DNA of 64,000 bases from a bacterium (GTDB lineage: Bacteria; CAIWAD01), in NCBI GenBank assembly GCA_030429345.1, contig JAUIFJ010000016.1, positions 28,840-92,839 on the forward strand. The letters are read 5' to 3'. The first letter of the stretch is position 1. Every line of letters starts with the position of its first letter. Under the pieces are notes generated by a model. That model saw only the letters and a list, made by a program, of their open reading frames with translations. It did not search any database and was not told the origin of the DNA. Made by a program: the position numbers and the translations under genes. Shown piece by piece: positions 52,153-64,000 of this stretch.

Positions 52153-54066
52153 TCAGCGCAGCAGCGTCATCGGCCGGACCTGGCGCTTTCCATCGACGAT
52201 GGCCTGCAGGAAAAAACGGCCGGAGGCCCAGCGCCGATCGCCTGCGGGCGCTTCAATCCGGAAGCGGTGTGTACCCCTGTCCAAGGTGCCCGAGTGCAGC
52301 TGGCCAAATTCCTGCCCCAGCAGATTGACAAGCGAGAGCCGGACCTTGGCAGGGTGATCCAGCGCCAGTTCAACCTGGGCGCTGTCGTTGAAGGGGTTGG
52401 GCCAGGGAGTGCCCAGGCGCCAGCCTGAAGGCAGGGCGGAACCCTGCTCTACGGAAGTCGTGCTCCATTCCTCGATGGCGACCACCTCGGGTTCGTTGCC
52501 CTGCGCCTCGTAATACTCAAGGAACTCGACGATGCGCGGCGATTCGAGCGTTCCGAAATAGTCGATCAGCGCCGGCGTGACACTTTGGTAGAGCACCTGC
52601 GCCTCCACACGATCCACGTCTCCGGGCAGGCGATAGTGGATCACATCGGCCCCGGTCCCTTCCTGCGCACCTTCGCGATTGTAGTCCGGATCCTGCAAAG
52701 CGGCTCCGGCGATCACAGTGTGTTCGTAGTCCTCGTGATCGCTGTGAAAGCCGGCGGGCGGCAGGCGGTTGTCCTTGAGGAACTGCGAGGCCCGCAGCAG
52801 GGTGTAGGTCTCCTCGTCGTTCACGTCGCCCATGATGCCCTCGTAGACGGCAACCTGTCCCGGATCGCTGATGCGGTCGTGATGCGGCTCGTGGCCGGGA
52901 TCCAGCCCTGTGATCCGTCCCTCGTCATCCCAGCTGCCTGACTCGAAGACCAGCTCCTCGCCCTGCCAGGCGCGCAGCCGCACCCAGAGGCGGCGCAATG
53001 GAATGCCGGTCGGCAGTTTGTGTCCGCTCAGGTTCCGCAGGTGCAGGTCGAAGGCCACGCTGTCCCCTTCGTCTTCCAGTTCTGCGGTCATCTCCAGCGA
53101 GGACGCCAGCATGGCCCGTGTCCACTGGATGCTGCGGTCGAACTGTTCTTCCGGTGCGGCGACGCCCAGGGCCTCGCCGTGATCCCTCAGCAGTTGCAGC
53201 ATCCAGGCGTTGCCGCCGACGAACTGGTGCACGAAGAAGGGCTCTCGCAGGGTCGTGTCCCAGGGAGGCATTACGGCAATGTCCTGCGGCGACTCGGCCA
53301 GCGGCATGTGGCAGTCCTGGCAATGGATCCCCTGTTCGGAATAGTCGCTGTTGCGCCATTCCAGATAGGGCGTCTGCTCTGGAAACTCGCCGGCGATCTG
53401 CCCTTCGTCGTCCAGGTAGGGCGTGAAGAGCGTGTGACAGGTTGCGCAGAGGGCGCTGTCCCCCATGTGCTCTCCGTGCGCCGGAGTGAAACCGGTCATG
53501 TTCTGCATCGGCATGACCAGGGGATCCTCGTAGGGTCCGTAGATCACGGCCTCGTCTCCGATCACATAGCCTCCGCTCCAGCTCGTCTCCGAGTCGAGAT
53601 TCCCGCTGTCGATCTGGTGACACAAGGTGCAGCTGATGCCGTCTCTGCCGTTCCAGGTGTCGATTGCTCCCTGGAAGGATGTTTCCGGAATCCCGTCGAC
53701 TTCGTCCTGCTCATTGAGCATCGGGGCATGGCAGCGGGTGCAGCGGTCCTCGATCAGGCCTTGCAGCTCAGGATGCGCCTCCACCTCAGCCTCGACCTTG
53801 GCCCGCCAGAGGGGGTCGCGCGAGGAGTTGGCCATCATCGAGGACATCCAGGCTCCGGTGGGGGAGATGTCAATGCCGTTCTCGACCATCTGACTGCCGG
53901 AGGCGGAATGGCAGGTCTGGCAGTTTCCGGAGCCGCTGAAATGACTGCTGGTGGAAGTCGGCAGGGGTACCTGTGCAATGGCAGTACCGGCTGTGAAGAA
54001 GAGTAAGATGGACACGCATGCCGATTTTGACATAAGTTGCCGGAATACACGGATCTGGGACCACAT
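52153..54066 (-). CDS. exported five-haem c-type cytochrome with C-terminal sorting domain
   Basis: ATG 54066 (GGAG upstream) gives a basic start and a signal peptide (VSILLFFTAGTAIA). Five CxxCH sites are present: CQTCH, CTRCH, CTLCH, CATCH and CQDCH, spread over the first 250 residues with extra His/Met (HGEHMG, MPMQNM) as possible distal ligands. A beta-rich domain follows (GHKLPTGIPLRRLWVRL), as in cytochrome c554-like or DUF-type multihaem proteins. The last 90 residues are a sorting-type domain (GTPWPNPFNDSAQVELAL ... VRPMTLLR). That pairing suggests a cell-surface or secreted electron carrier. The 637-residue gene stands alone on this strand and is flanked by the 84-bp direct repeats. 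Confidence 0.87.
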   Translation of the reverse strand: MWSQIRVFRQLMSKSACVSILLFFTAGTAIAQVPLPTSTSSHFSGSGNCQTCHSASGSQMVENGIDISPTGAWMSSMMANSSRDPLWRAKVEAEVEAHPELQGLIEDRCTRCHAPMLNEQDEVDGIPETSFQGAIDTWNGRDGISCTLCHQIDSGNLDSETSWSGGYVIGDEAVIYGPYEDPLVMPMQNMTGFTPAHGEHMGDSALCATCHTLFTPYLDDEGQIAGEFPEQTPYLEWRNSDYSEQGIHCQDCHMPLAESPQDIAVMPPWDTTLREPFFVHQFVGGNAWMLQLLRDHGEALGVAAPEEQFDRSIQWTRAMLASSLEMTAELEDEGDSVAFDLHLRNLSGHKLPTGIPLRRLWVRLRAWQGEELVFESGSWDDEGRITGLDPGHEPHHDRISDPGQVAVYEGIMGDVNDEETYTLLRASQFLKDNRLPPAGFHSDHEDYEHTVIAGAALQDPDYNREGAQEGTGADVIHYRLPGDVDRVEAQVLYQSVTPALIDYFGTLESPRIVEFLEYYEAQGNEPEVVAIEEWSTTSVEQGSALPSGWRLGTPWPNPFNDSAQVELALDHPAKVRLSLVNLLGQEFGQLHSGTLDRGTHRFRIEAPAGDRRWASGRFFLQAIVDGKRQVRPMTLLR

Positions 54067-54191
54067 CAAAAATACTCCGGACTTAGTTGATCGACTACAT
54101 CTAGAATATCGGAACGGACCAAGTTCATTTCTATTACACCCAGGCGGAAAATGCCCTTCGGGCGAGTTTCCTTGCCTCCTGACTCCAGGTC

Positions 54192-54275
54192 CGCTGAAAT
54201 TGTCCAGAATTGGGGAATGAGTGTTAGCGCTTTTTGTGGCAATAAAGCTGTGCACTGTGAGTAGGAGCGTGCAGA
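54192..54275 (+). repeat. 84-bp direct repeat, copy 2
   Basis: It begins CGCTGAAATTGTCCAGAAT and ends AGTAGGAGCGTGCAGA, in the same orientation as copy 1, about 2.14 kb away. It lies upstream of the cytochrome start, within the 341-bp gap before rplM, where I see no gene. Confidence 0.93.
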
Positions 54276-54407
54276 GGCCCCCCACCCCCACCCCATTCTC
54301 CACTCACATCCCTTCCGGATCCCGGGGATGGATTCGCGTCTTTCCTTGACTCTGTGAGCGCGCAATCATAAACTCGTGGTCTTGCAAATTTCACAAAGGA
54401 CTGGATC

Positions 54408-54836
54408 GTGAAAACCTATACGCTCAAAGCCGGCGAGATTGAACGCGACTGGTTTGTGGTCGATGCCGAGGATCAGGTCCTCGGGCGTCTCTGCAGCCGC
54501 ATCGCCCAGGTGCTGCGCGGCAAGCACAAGCCGACTTTTACTCCTCATATGGACAACGGCGACTTTGTCATCGTTCTGAACGCGGACAAGATTCGCCTGA
54601 CCGGGCGCAAGGCCGACACCAAGACCTATTTCCGTCACAGCGGTTACCCCAAGGGTGCCCGTACGACGACTTTCCGCCAGGCCATGGAGAAGGATCCGGC
54701 CTGGGTGATCGAGAACGCGGTCAAGGGCATGCTGCCCCACAACCGCCTGGGTCGCCAGATTCTGAAGAAGCTCAAAGTGTATTCTGGCAGCGAGCATCCC
54801 CACGATGCCCAGCAGCCCAAGGAACTGCAATTCTAG
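54408..54836 (+). CDS. rplM: 50S ribosomal protein L13
   Basis: The product has 142 residues, the same length as E. coli L13. It has the family signatures [30 protein letters not shown] (start of the fold) and [25 protein letters not shown] 54408 has AAAGGA seven bases upstream. L13 is an early-assembly large-subunit protein. The order rplM-rpsI with a ten-base gap is the conserved bacterial operon. Confidence 0.97.
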   Translation: MKTYTLKAGEIERDWFVVDAEDQVLGRLCSRIAQVLRGKHKPTFTPHMDNGDFVIVLNADKIRLTGRKADTKTYFRHSGYPKGARTTTFRQAMEKDPAWVIENAVKGMLPHNRLGRQILKKLKVYSGSEHPHDAQQPKELQF

Positions 54837-54846
54837 GATCCCCGTC

Positions 54847-55242
54847 ATGAAGAATTCCAAGCGCATCTATGCCACCGGACGCCGCAAACGTTCCATTGCC
54901 CGTGTCTGGGCCGAGCCCGGAACCGGCAAGGTGGTCGTCAACGGGGAAGACCTGCTGAGCTATTTCAAGCGCGATACCCTGCGCATGGTCATCGAGCAGC
55001 CTGTCGACCAGTGCGGCATGCTGGACAAGATGGATGTCTACGCCACGGTCAACGGCGGTGGCCTGACAGGCCAGGCCGGCGCCCTGCGCCTCGGCATCAG
55101 CCGCTGCATGGTCGCCATGGACGAAAGCCTGCGCCCGACCTTGCGCGCCGGCGGCTTCCTGACGCGTGACGCCCGTATCGTCGAGCGCAAGAAGTACGGA
55201 CAGCCGGGCGCCCGCAAACGCTTCCAGTTCTCCAAGCGTTAA
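54847..55242 (+). CDS. rpsI: 30S ribosomal protein S9
   Basis: The 131-residue protein starts at ATG 54847, where the S9 fold begins (YATGRRKRSIARVW). It contains VNGGGLTGQAGALRLGISR and ends in the basic tail with DARIVERKKYGQPGARKRFQFSKR, which reaches the ribosomal P site. AGGA lies eight bases upstream of the start. It is co-transcribed with rplM and followed by a highly structured 327-base gap. Confidence 0.97.
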   Translation: MKNSKRIYATGRRKRSIARVWAEPGTGKVVVNGEDLLSYFKRDTLRMVIEQPVDQCGMLDKMDVYATVNGGGLTGQAGALRLGISRCMVAMDESLRPTLRAGGFLTRDARIVERKKYGQPGARKRFQFSKR

Positions 55243-55252
55243 TCCGGGGCCC

Positions 55253-55329
55253 TTTGGTGCCCTGGCGTCGTTGGCCTTCAGTTGCGCACACTAGTGCGCG
55301 CCTTCAGGCCGCCTAGCCAGAACACCAAA
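55253..55329 (+). ncRNA. highly structured intergenic element after rpsI (untyped)
   Basis: Nested inverted repeats form one long hairpin: TTTGGTG/CACCAAA at the base, CTGGC/GCCAG, GGCC/GGCC and an apical GCGCAC/GTGCGC with loop ACTA. A second small hairpin (CCACC/GGTGG) follows at about 55333-55355. It may be a processing or ribosomal-protein control structure; I cannot assign a known RNA family. Confidence 0.5.
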
Positions 55330-55375
55330 TGACCACCGGCTTAATCGCTTGGTGGTTAAATGGAATGGACAAGTC

Positions 55376-55402
55376 GGCTGCCGCTATTGCGGCAGCCTTT
55401 TT
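55376..55402 (+). terminator. rho-independent terminator of rplM-rpsI
   Basis: GGCTGCCGC/GCGGCAGCC form a 9-bp perfect stem with a TATT loop, followed by TTTTT. It separates rpsI from rpsB. Confidence 0.92.
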
Positions 55403-55569
55403 CACGACTGATGCCGGGGTTTGCCGGTGTCATGTAAAGCACGTTTCCGGACTGTGATGCGGGTGGCCTTTCGGGGTCTGTGTCACGGGGTGAAGGAAGC
55501 GGAAGATCAACCCGGTCCGATTTCCCCCTCCAGTATTCGAATAGGGGCGGACCATAGCCGGAGGACGCC

Positions 55570-56463
55570 ATGTCCCGCATTACCATCAAGCAGCTCCTGC
55601 TCGCCGGTGCCCACTTCGGTCACCTGACCCGCCGTTGGAACCCCAAGATGCGCCCCTACATCTTCATGCAGAAGAACGGCGTGCACATCATGGACCTCAA
55701 GAAGAGCCAGATCCTGCTCGACGAGGCTGCCAACAAGCTCGGCGCGATTGTCCAGAAGGGCGGAGACGTGCTTTTCGTCGGCACCAAGGACCAGGCCCGC
55801 GATGTGATCAAGGAAGAAGCCGAGCGCTGCTCAATGTTCTTCGTCAACAACCGCTGGCTGGGCGGCATGCTGACCAACTTCCGCACCATCCGCAATTCGA
55901 TCCGCACCCTGGAGGTGCTCGAGTCCAAGGAAAAGGACGGCACCTACGAGCGCCTGCGCAAGAAGGAGATCCTCTCCATCGAGCGCCAGAAGGAGAAGCT
56001 GACGGCGGTGCTGGGCGGTATCCGCAACATGAAGCGCCTGCCCCAGGCGGTTTTCGTGGTCGACACGATCAAGGAAGACATCGCCATCAAGGAGGCCCGC
56101 AAGCTGGGCATCACGGTCTTCGGCATTTGTGATACGAATTCAGATCCCGGCGTCGTGGACTATGTCATTCCGGCCAACGACGACGCATACAAGTCCATCG
56201 CCATCATCACCAAGGTGCTGGCCGACGCGGTCGAGGAAGCCCGCATGCTCCGCAAGGACGGCTTCGGCGCCGAGGGCGAGCAGGAAGCTCCCGGAGGCGA
56301 AGACCGCAAGCCTGCTCCCCGTCGTCGCCGCAAGCGTGAAGGGGGAACCGGTGGCGGCGCTGCTGCCGGCGGTGTGAAGGTGGCCAAGGCAAGCGAGAAG
56401 CCTGCCGCGGAAAAGGACGCCCCCGCCGAGAAGGCCGACGAGAAGAAAAACGCTTCGGAATAG
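55570..56463 (+). CDS. rpsB: 30S ribosomal protein S2 with low-complexity C-terminal extension
   Basis: GGAGG lies before ATG 55570. Residues 1-230 are a standard S2 (LLLAGAHFGHLTRRWNPKM, NRWLGGMLTNFRTI, VFVVDTIKEDIAIKEA, DTNSDPGVVDYVIPANDDA). About 65 further residues, rich in Glu, Ala, Lys, Pro and Arg (PAPRRRRKREGG, then KPAAEKDAPAEKADEKK), extend the protein to 297, longer than E. coli S2 (241). Such tails occur in several phyla and are probably disordered. It heads the conserved rpsB-tsf-pyrH-frr cluster. Confidence 0.97.
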   Translation: MSRITIKQLLLAGAHFGHLTRRWNPKMRPYIFMQKNGVHIMDLKKSQILLDEAANKLGAIVQKGGDVLFVGTKDQARDVIKEEAERCSMFFVNNRWLGGMLTNFRTIRNSIRTLEVLESKEKDGTYERLRKKEILSIERQKEKLTAVLGGIRNMKRLPQAVFVVDTIKEDIAIKEARKLGITVFGICDTNSDPGVVDYVIPANDDAYKSIAIITKVLADAVEEARMLRKDGFGAEGEQEAPGGEDRKPAPRRRRKREGGTGGGAAAGGVKVAKASEKPAAEKDAPAEKADEKKNASE

Positions 56464-56542
56464 AATGAGGGCCGGACCCCGTCGGTCCGCGCCTTCATCG
56501 CCAGATTGTCCCACAGGGAAACGACCCTAAAGGAGCACGACC

Positions 56543-57406
56543 ATGTCCATATCCGCCAAGGAAGTCATGAAGCTGCGCCAGGCTACCGGCGCCGGCATGA
56601 TGGATTGCAAGAAAGCCCTCCAGGAAAGCGGCGGCGACTATGATGCCGCGATGGATTACCTGCGCAAGAAGGGCCTAAAGACCGCCGAAAAGCGCGCCGG
56701 CCGCGATGCCAACGAAGGCAAGGTCGTTGCCGTGATCGCCGATGACGGCCGCAGCGGCGTGCTGCTCGAGCTGAATTCGGAGACCGATTTCGTCGCCGGC
56801 ACGGATGATTTCAAGACCTTCGCCCAGGATTGCGCCAAGGCCGCCCTGGCCAAGGATCCCGCCGACGCCGAGGCCCTGCTGGCCCTCGACGGCCTCAACG
56901 ATCGCCTGAACGAGATGACCGGCAAGCTGGGCGAGAAGATCGGCATTCGCCGTTTCTCCCGCGTGGCGCTGCCCGAAGGCACCGCCGGTCGCGTCCACAG
57001 CTATATCCATCTGGGCGACAAGCACGGCGTCCTGGTGCATGTGACCTGCGACAAGGCCGAGTCCGCCGCCAGCGAAGAGCTGCAGACCCTGGTTAATGAC
57101 ATCTGCCTGCAGATCGTCGCCTACCAGCCCCAGGCGCTGGGCCGCGACGACATGGACGCCTCTGTCATCGAGAAGGAGCGCGAGGTCTACCGCGACATCG
57201 CCCGCAACGAGGGCAAGCCCGAGCAGATCATCGACAAGATCGCCGAAGGCAAGCTCAACAAGTTCTTCGCCGAGACGACCCTGCTCGAGCAGGCCTTCGT
57301 CAAGGAGGACAAGCAAAGCGTGCAACAGCATGTGAACAGCGTCGCCAAGGGGCTTGGCGACAAGATTACCGTTGGCGGGTTCGAGAACTTCGTCATCGGA
57401 GCCTAG
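56543..57406 (+). CDS. tsf: translation elongation factor Ts
   Basis: AAAGGAG precedes ATG 56543. The 287-residue product has the N-terminal UBA-like domain ([19 protein letters not shown]), the core motif [12 protein letters not shown] and the C-terminal [16 protein letters not shown] and [17 protein letters not shown]-Ts exchanges GDP for GTP on EF-Tu. It lies 79 bases after rpsB, as in most bacteria. Confidence 0.97.
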   Translation: MSISAKEVMKLRQATGAGMMDCKKALQESGGDYDAAMDYLRKKGLKTAEKRAGRDANEGKVVAVIADDGRSGVLLELNSETDFVAGTDDFKTFAQDCAKAALAKDPADAEALLALDGLNDRLNEMTGKLGEKIGIRRFSRVALPEGTAGRVHSYIHLGDKHGVLVHVTCDKAESAASEELQTLVNDICLQIVAYQPQALGRDDMDASVIEKEREVYRDIARNEGKPEQIIDKIAEGKLNKFFAETTLLEQAFVKEDKQSVQQHVNSVAKGLGDKITVGGFENFVIGA

Positions 57407-57416
57407 ATCATTCAAG

Positions 57417-57441
57417 CCGCCCGCGTTGATCGCGGGCGGTT
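57417..57441 (+). terminator. hairpin between tsf and pyrH
   Basis: CCGCCCGCG/CGCGGGCGG form a 9-bp stem with a 5-base loop, followed by TTCTCT. It may attenuate transcription into pyrH rather than end it. Confidence 0.6.
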
Positions 57442-57461
57442 CTCTATTCAGGCGGGTTGTC

Positions 57462-58187
57462 ATGGGCCAGTTTCAGTACAAGCGCATTCTGCTCAAGCTT
57501 TCCGGCGAGGCTCTTGCCGGCGACCAGGGCTTCGGCCTGGATTCGCAGACCCTCTTCCGCTACGCCCAGGAGATCCACCATCTGGCGCAGAGCGGCCTCC
57601 AGGTGGGCCTGGTCATTGGCGGGGGAAACTTCTTCCGCGGCATTTCCGACAGCGCCGACGCCATGGAGATCGACCGCTCGACGGGCGATTACATTGGCAT
57701 GCTGGCAACAGTGATGAACTGCATGGCCATGCAGAAGGCCATCGAGAAGCAGGGCTCGCAGACCCGCGTGCTCAGCGCCCTGACCATTCGCGAATGCGCC
57801 GAACCCTACATCGTGCGCCGAGCGATCCGTCACCTGGAGAAGGGCCGGGTGGTGATTTTCGCCGCCGGCACGGGCAATCCCTACTTCTCGACCGACACGG
57901 CCGCCGCCCTGCGAGCCAACGAGATCGGGGCCCAGGTCCTGTTGAAGGGAACCAAGGTCGACGGCGTCTACGACAAGGATCCCGTGAAGCACCCCGAAGC
58001 GGAATTTTTCACCGAATTGACATACCTTGAGGTTCTGTCCCGGCAGCTCAAGGTCATGGATTCCACGGCCGTCTCCCTGTGCATGGATAATGGAGTGCCG
58101 CTGCTGGTCTTCAACATGACGATTGCCGGAAACCTTCAGCGAGTGCTCAAGGGAGAGGGCCGCTTCACGATGATCCGGGGAGAGTAG
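57462..58187 (+). CDS. pyrH: UMP kinase
   Basis: The 241-residue product starts at ATG 57462, at the onset of the amino-acid-kinase fold ([13 protein letters not shown]). It has [21 protein letters not shown], the nucleotide region [20 protein letters not shown] and [14 protein letters not shown]. It phosphorylates UMP to UDP in pyrimidine nucleotide synthesis. No strong Shine-Dalgarno is visible, and the hairpin upstream may modulate expression. The stop is one base from frr. Confidence 0.96.
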   Translation: MGQFQYKRILLKLSGEALAGDQGFGLDSQTLFRYAQEIHHLAQSGLQVGLVIGGGNFFRGISDSADAMEIDRSTGDYIGMLATVMNCMAMQKAIEKQGSQTRVLSALTIRECAEPYIVRRAIRHLEKGRVVIFAAGTGNPYFSTDTAAALRANEIGAQVLLKGTKVDGVYDKDPVKHPEAEFFTELTYLEVLSRQLKVMDSTAVSLCMDNGVPLLVFNMTIAGNLQRVLKGEGRFTMIRGE

Positions 58188-58188
58188 A

Positions 58189-58746
58189 ATGATCGACGAG
58201 ATCCTGTCCAAGGCCCAGCATCACATGGACCGCAGCCTTGAAGCGCTGCTGGAGAACTTCGGCACCGTCCGCGCCGGACGCGCCACGACCTCCATCCTGG
58301 ATACGGTAAAAGTCGACTACTATGGAACACCGACTCCCATTTCGCAGGTAGCAAACCTGAGCGTGCCGGAACCGCGCATGATCCTGGTGCAGCCCTGGGA
58401 AAAGAAGATGCTCGACGCCATCCAGAAGGCGATCATGACCAGCGACCTGGGATTGAATCCGGGAAATGACGGCAGCGTGGTCCGCGTGCCCCTTCCCGAA
58501 CTGACGGAAGAACGGCGCAAGGACCTGGTCAAGCAGGTGCACAAGCTGGCCGAGGACGGCAAGATCGCCCTGCGCAATGTGCGCCGCGACGCCAACGACC
58601 ACCTGAAGAAGGCGCTCAAGGCGGGCGAGATCTCCGAGGACGACGAGAGGCGCGCGCTGAAGGAGATCCAGGACCTGACCGACGAGCACGTGAAGAAGAT
58701 CGACGAGCTGCTGAAGCACAAGGAAGAGGACATCCTCGCCATCTAG
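58189..58746 (+). CDS. frr: ribosome recycling factor
   Basis: The 185-residue protein (same length as in E. coli) has the family pattern FGTVRAGRATTSILD, VDYYGTPTPISQVANLSVPEPRMI, DLGLNPGNDGSVVRVPLPELTEERR and the helical tail DEHVKKIDELLKHKEED. It splits post-termination ribosomes with EF-G. Its ATG is one base after the pyrH stop, with GGGGAGAG as ribosome-binding site inside pyrH. Confidence 0.97.
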   Translation: MIDEILSKAQHHMDRSLEALLENFGTVRAGRATTSILDTVKVDYYGTPTPISQVANLSVPEPRMILVQPWEKKMLDAIQKAIMTSDLGLNPGNDGSVVRVPLPELTEERRKDLVKQVHKLAEDGKIALRNVRRDANDHLKKALKAGEISEDDERRALKEIQDLTDEHVKKIDELLKHKEEDILAI

Positions 58747-58884
58747 GATCCTGTCCGACCCCGGCTTTCGCCGCAGCCGCTTCCTACGGGAACTCCAGCG
58801 GGAGGTTCACTGGCCCAACAGGGCGTATACGTGATTCTCCCGCTTCTTGCATCCGGACGCGCGCCGCGCCTCCAGGGAGACCAT

Positions 58885-62924
<4,040 letters not shown>

Positions 62925-63065
62925 AGAGGACAGTTCTCAGGAAGTGCTCACGCTTTTCGCGTGCCGGATCTTTTCGAAGGCGCTGGAGTAAGCTAGTCCG
63001 AAGCCGGAGTCTCTGGCACCGGACATCCCGAAGGCAACAAGCAACAGGACATAAAGGATTCGACC

Positions 63066-63527
63066 ATGAAGAGAACGTTTGTTGGCGGCCTGCTGGCCTG
63101 CCTGTTCTTCGCCGGCCAGCTGCTGGCTGCCGAAGGGTGGCTGAGTGATCTGGACGAAGGAAAGACCTTGGCTGCCGAGGAAGGCAAGTACATGCTGGTG
63201 GATTTCACCGGCAGCGACTGGTGTCACTGGTGCAAGAAACTGGACGGCGAAGTCTTCAAGAAGGACGCCTGGAAGGAATACGCCGGCGAGAACCTGGTGC
63301 AGGTCTCCCTGGATTTCCCGCGCCGCAAGAAGCAGAGCGCAGAGGTGAAGGCCCGCAACCAGGAGTGGATGAAGGAATATGGCGTCCGCGGTTTTCCGAC
63401 GATCTTCATCATGGATCCGCAGGGTGAAGTGGTGGCCCAGACGGGATACCAGCAGGGCGGAGCCCAGAACTACATCAAGCACGTGACGAGCCTGATCAAC
63501 GAGCACAAGGCCAAATCCGAAGGCTAA
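63066..63527 (+). CDS. exported thioredoxin-family protein (CHWC)
   Basis: AAAGGA lies seven bases before the ATG. The 153-residue product has a signal peptide (GLLACLFFAGQLLA) and a thioredoxin fold with the redox motif in GSDWCHWCKKLDGEVF, a cis-Pro motif GFPTIFIMDPQG and an insertion rich in Lys/Arg (FPRRKKQSAEVKARN). It resembles the DUF255/thioredoxin_7 group of periplasmic disulfide reductases. A partner DsbD-like membrane protein is not in view. A strong terminator follows. Confidence 0.9.
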   Translation: MKRTFVGGLLACLFFAGQLLAAEGWLSDLDEGKTLAAEEGKYMLVDFTGSDWCHWCKKLDGEVFKKDAWKEYAGENLVQVSLDFPRRKKQSAEVKARNQEWMKEYGVRGFPTIFIMDPQGEVVAQTGYQQGGAQNYIKHVTSLINEHKAKSEG

Positions 63528-63553
63528 ACGCGGATCCATAGCCAAACCATACC

Positions 63554-63584
63554 AACGCCCCGGTTCGATGAGCCGGGGCGTTTT
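63554..63584 (+). terminator. rho-independent terminator
   Basis: AACGCCCCGG/CCGGGGCGTT form a 10-bp perfect stem with a loop of about nine bases, followed by TTTTC. It ends the thioredoxin-like gene. Confidence 0.92.
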
Positions 63585-63666
63585 CTGTTTACAGGGCAGC
63601 AGGGGAAAACGACAGCAGAGCGACTGGGATGCCGGTTGCGGGATGCGATTCGGGTTCCGCAACTGT

Positions 63667-63858
63667 CCCTGGCACCGTCCCTGGCACCGTCCCTGGCACC
63701 GTCCCTGGCACCGTCCCTGGCACCGTGCCTGGCACCGTCCCTGGCACCGCCCCTGGCACCGTCCCTGGTACCGTCCTTGGCACGGTCCTTGGCACAGTCC
63801 CTGGTACCGTCCTTGGCACGGTCCTTGGCACCGTCCGTGGCACTGTCCCTGGCACCAT
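63667..63858. repeat. minisatellite: 16 tandem copies of a 12-bp unit (CCCTGGCACCGT)
   Basis: The first four to five units are perfect; later ones vary by one to three bases (CTTGGCACGGT, CCTGGTACCGT). Because 12 is a multiple of three and the unit lacks stops, all frames are open (for example PGTV, APSL and WHRP repeats). I do not regard any of them as a gene. It lies between a terminator and the next gene. Confidence 0.95.
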
Positions 63859-63975
63859 TTTGCCGGGCAGGAAGGTTGAGTCCGTAGATTTGTGCAAAAG
63901 CAGCTAAGCCCTTGAAAAAGGAAGGGCCATGGCCTTCTTTAGTGGTGCATAACCAAATCAATAAGGAGGAAAACC

Positions 63976-64000
63976 ATGACCCAGCAGCATGAAGCCAATT
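63976..64000 (+). CDS. start of a gene cut by the window edge
   Basis: ATG 63976 follows an excellent AAGGAGG ribosome-binding site by seven bases. Only MTQQHEAN is visible, so the product is unknown. An imperfect GGCC-centred palindrome (about 63917-63942) lies in its leader. Confidence 0.7.

Noticed and set aside
52055..54275. Insertion sequence bounded by the 84-bp repeats
   Set aside because: The repeats are direct, there is no transposase, and the only gene inside is a cytochrome.
63667..63858. CRISPR array
   Set aside because: The 12-bp units are contiguous with no spacers, and there are no cas genes.
63568..63961. Several repeat-encoded frames ([16 protein letters not shown])
   Set aside because: They are products of the 12-bp minisatellite, which has no stop in any frame, and they lack start signals.

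Overview
The window has two compositional halves. Bases 1 to about 23,130 are AT-rich; the rest is GC-rich with strong G/C bias at third codon positions. Several secreted proteins end in a PNPFNP...GxYxxxL...K-type C-terminal domain of the FlgD-like/type IX sorting kind. The core genes are ordinary bacterial ones (rplM-rpsI, rpsB-tsf-pyrH-frr, lepA-lepB, guaB). Together these suggest an uncultured lineage of the FCB superphylum or a neighbour (Latescibacter-, Delongbacter-, Krumholzibacter- or Fibrobacter-like). The genus cannot be set from this sequence. I see no rRNA, tRNA, CRISPR array or transposase.

Layout. 646-9205 is a divergent type II secretion/type IV pilus-like locus: pseudopilins, an F-type platform protein and a PilX-like protein on the minus strand; E-type ATPase, secretin and three small inner-membrane assembly proteins on the plus strand. 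9484-14063 resembles a defence or DNA-processing cluster: CoiA-like nuclease, OLD-family ATPase/TOPRIM nuclease, a frameshifted PD-(D/E)XK nuclease and a trypsin-like protease. 14065-20006 holds secreted proteins and two unknown genes, one of them AbiGi-like. 20052-22649 holds unknown genes and a regulator with a helix-turn-helix at each end. At about 23,138 a short remnant of a sorting-domain gene plus its terminator marks the junction with GC-rich DNA, so the AT-rich half looks like an inserted, mosaic region whose left end is outside the window.

23,315-54,066 is dominated by large exported proteins: a 1705-residue beta-helix protein made of nine ~500-bp repeats, a zinc metallopeptidase, a duplicated lipoprotein, two paralogous glycine-rich proteins, and a five-haem cytochrome with a sorting domain, set between 84-bp direct repeats. 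Metabolic and housekeeping genes (GNAT, geranylgeranyl-reductase-like oxidoreductase, SDR, RlmC-like methyltransferase, P-loop kinase-like protein) are interspersed. 54,408-63,527 is the translation/secretion/purine core, followed by a 12-bp minisatellite and the start of one more gene.

The most interesting observation is at 51,286-51,975. An exported protein with TRASH/YHS-like metal-binding cysteines has an in-frame TGA where relatives are expected to have a second cysteine in a GFCC..C motif. The TGA is followed directly by a 7-bp hairpin whose apical loop is AGGUCU, the loop of the E. coli fdhF SECIS element. I read it as a candidate selenoprotein. A second in-frame TGA (40,388-40,390) has no such hairpin and is more likely a nonsense mutation or base error. 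The palindrome GTATAC is also clearly over-represented across the window.
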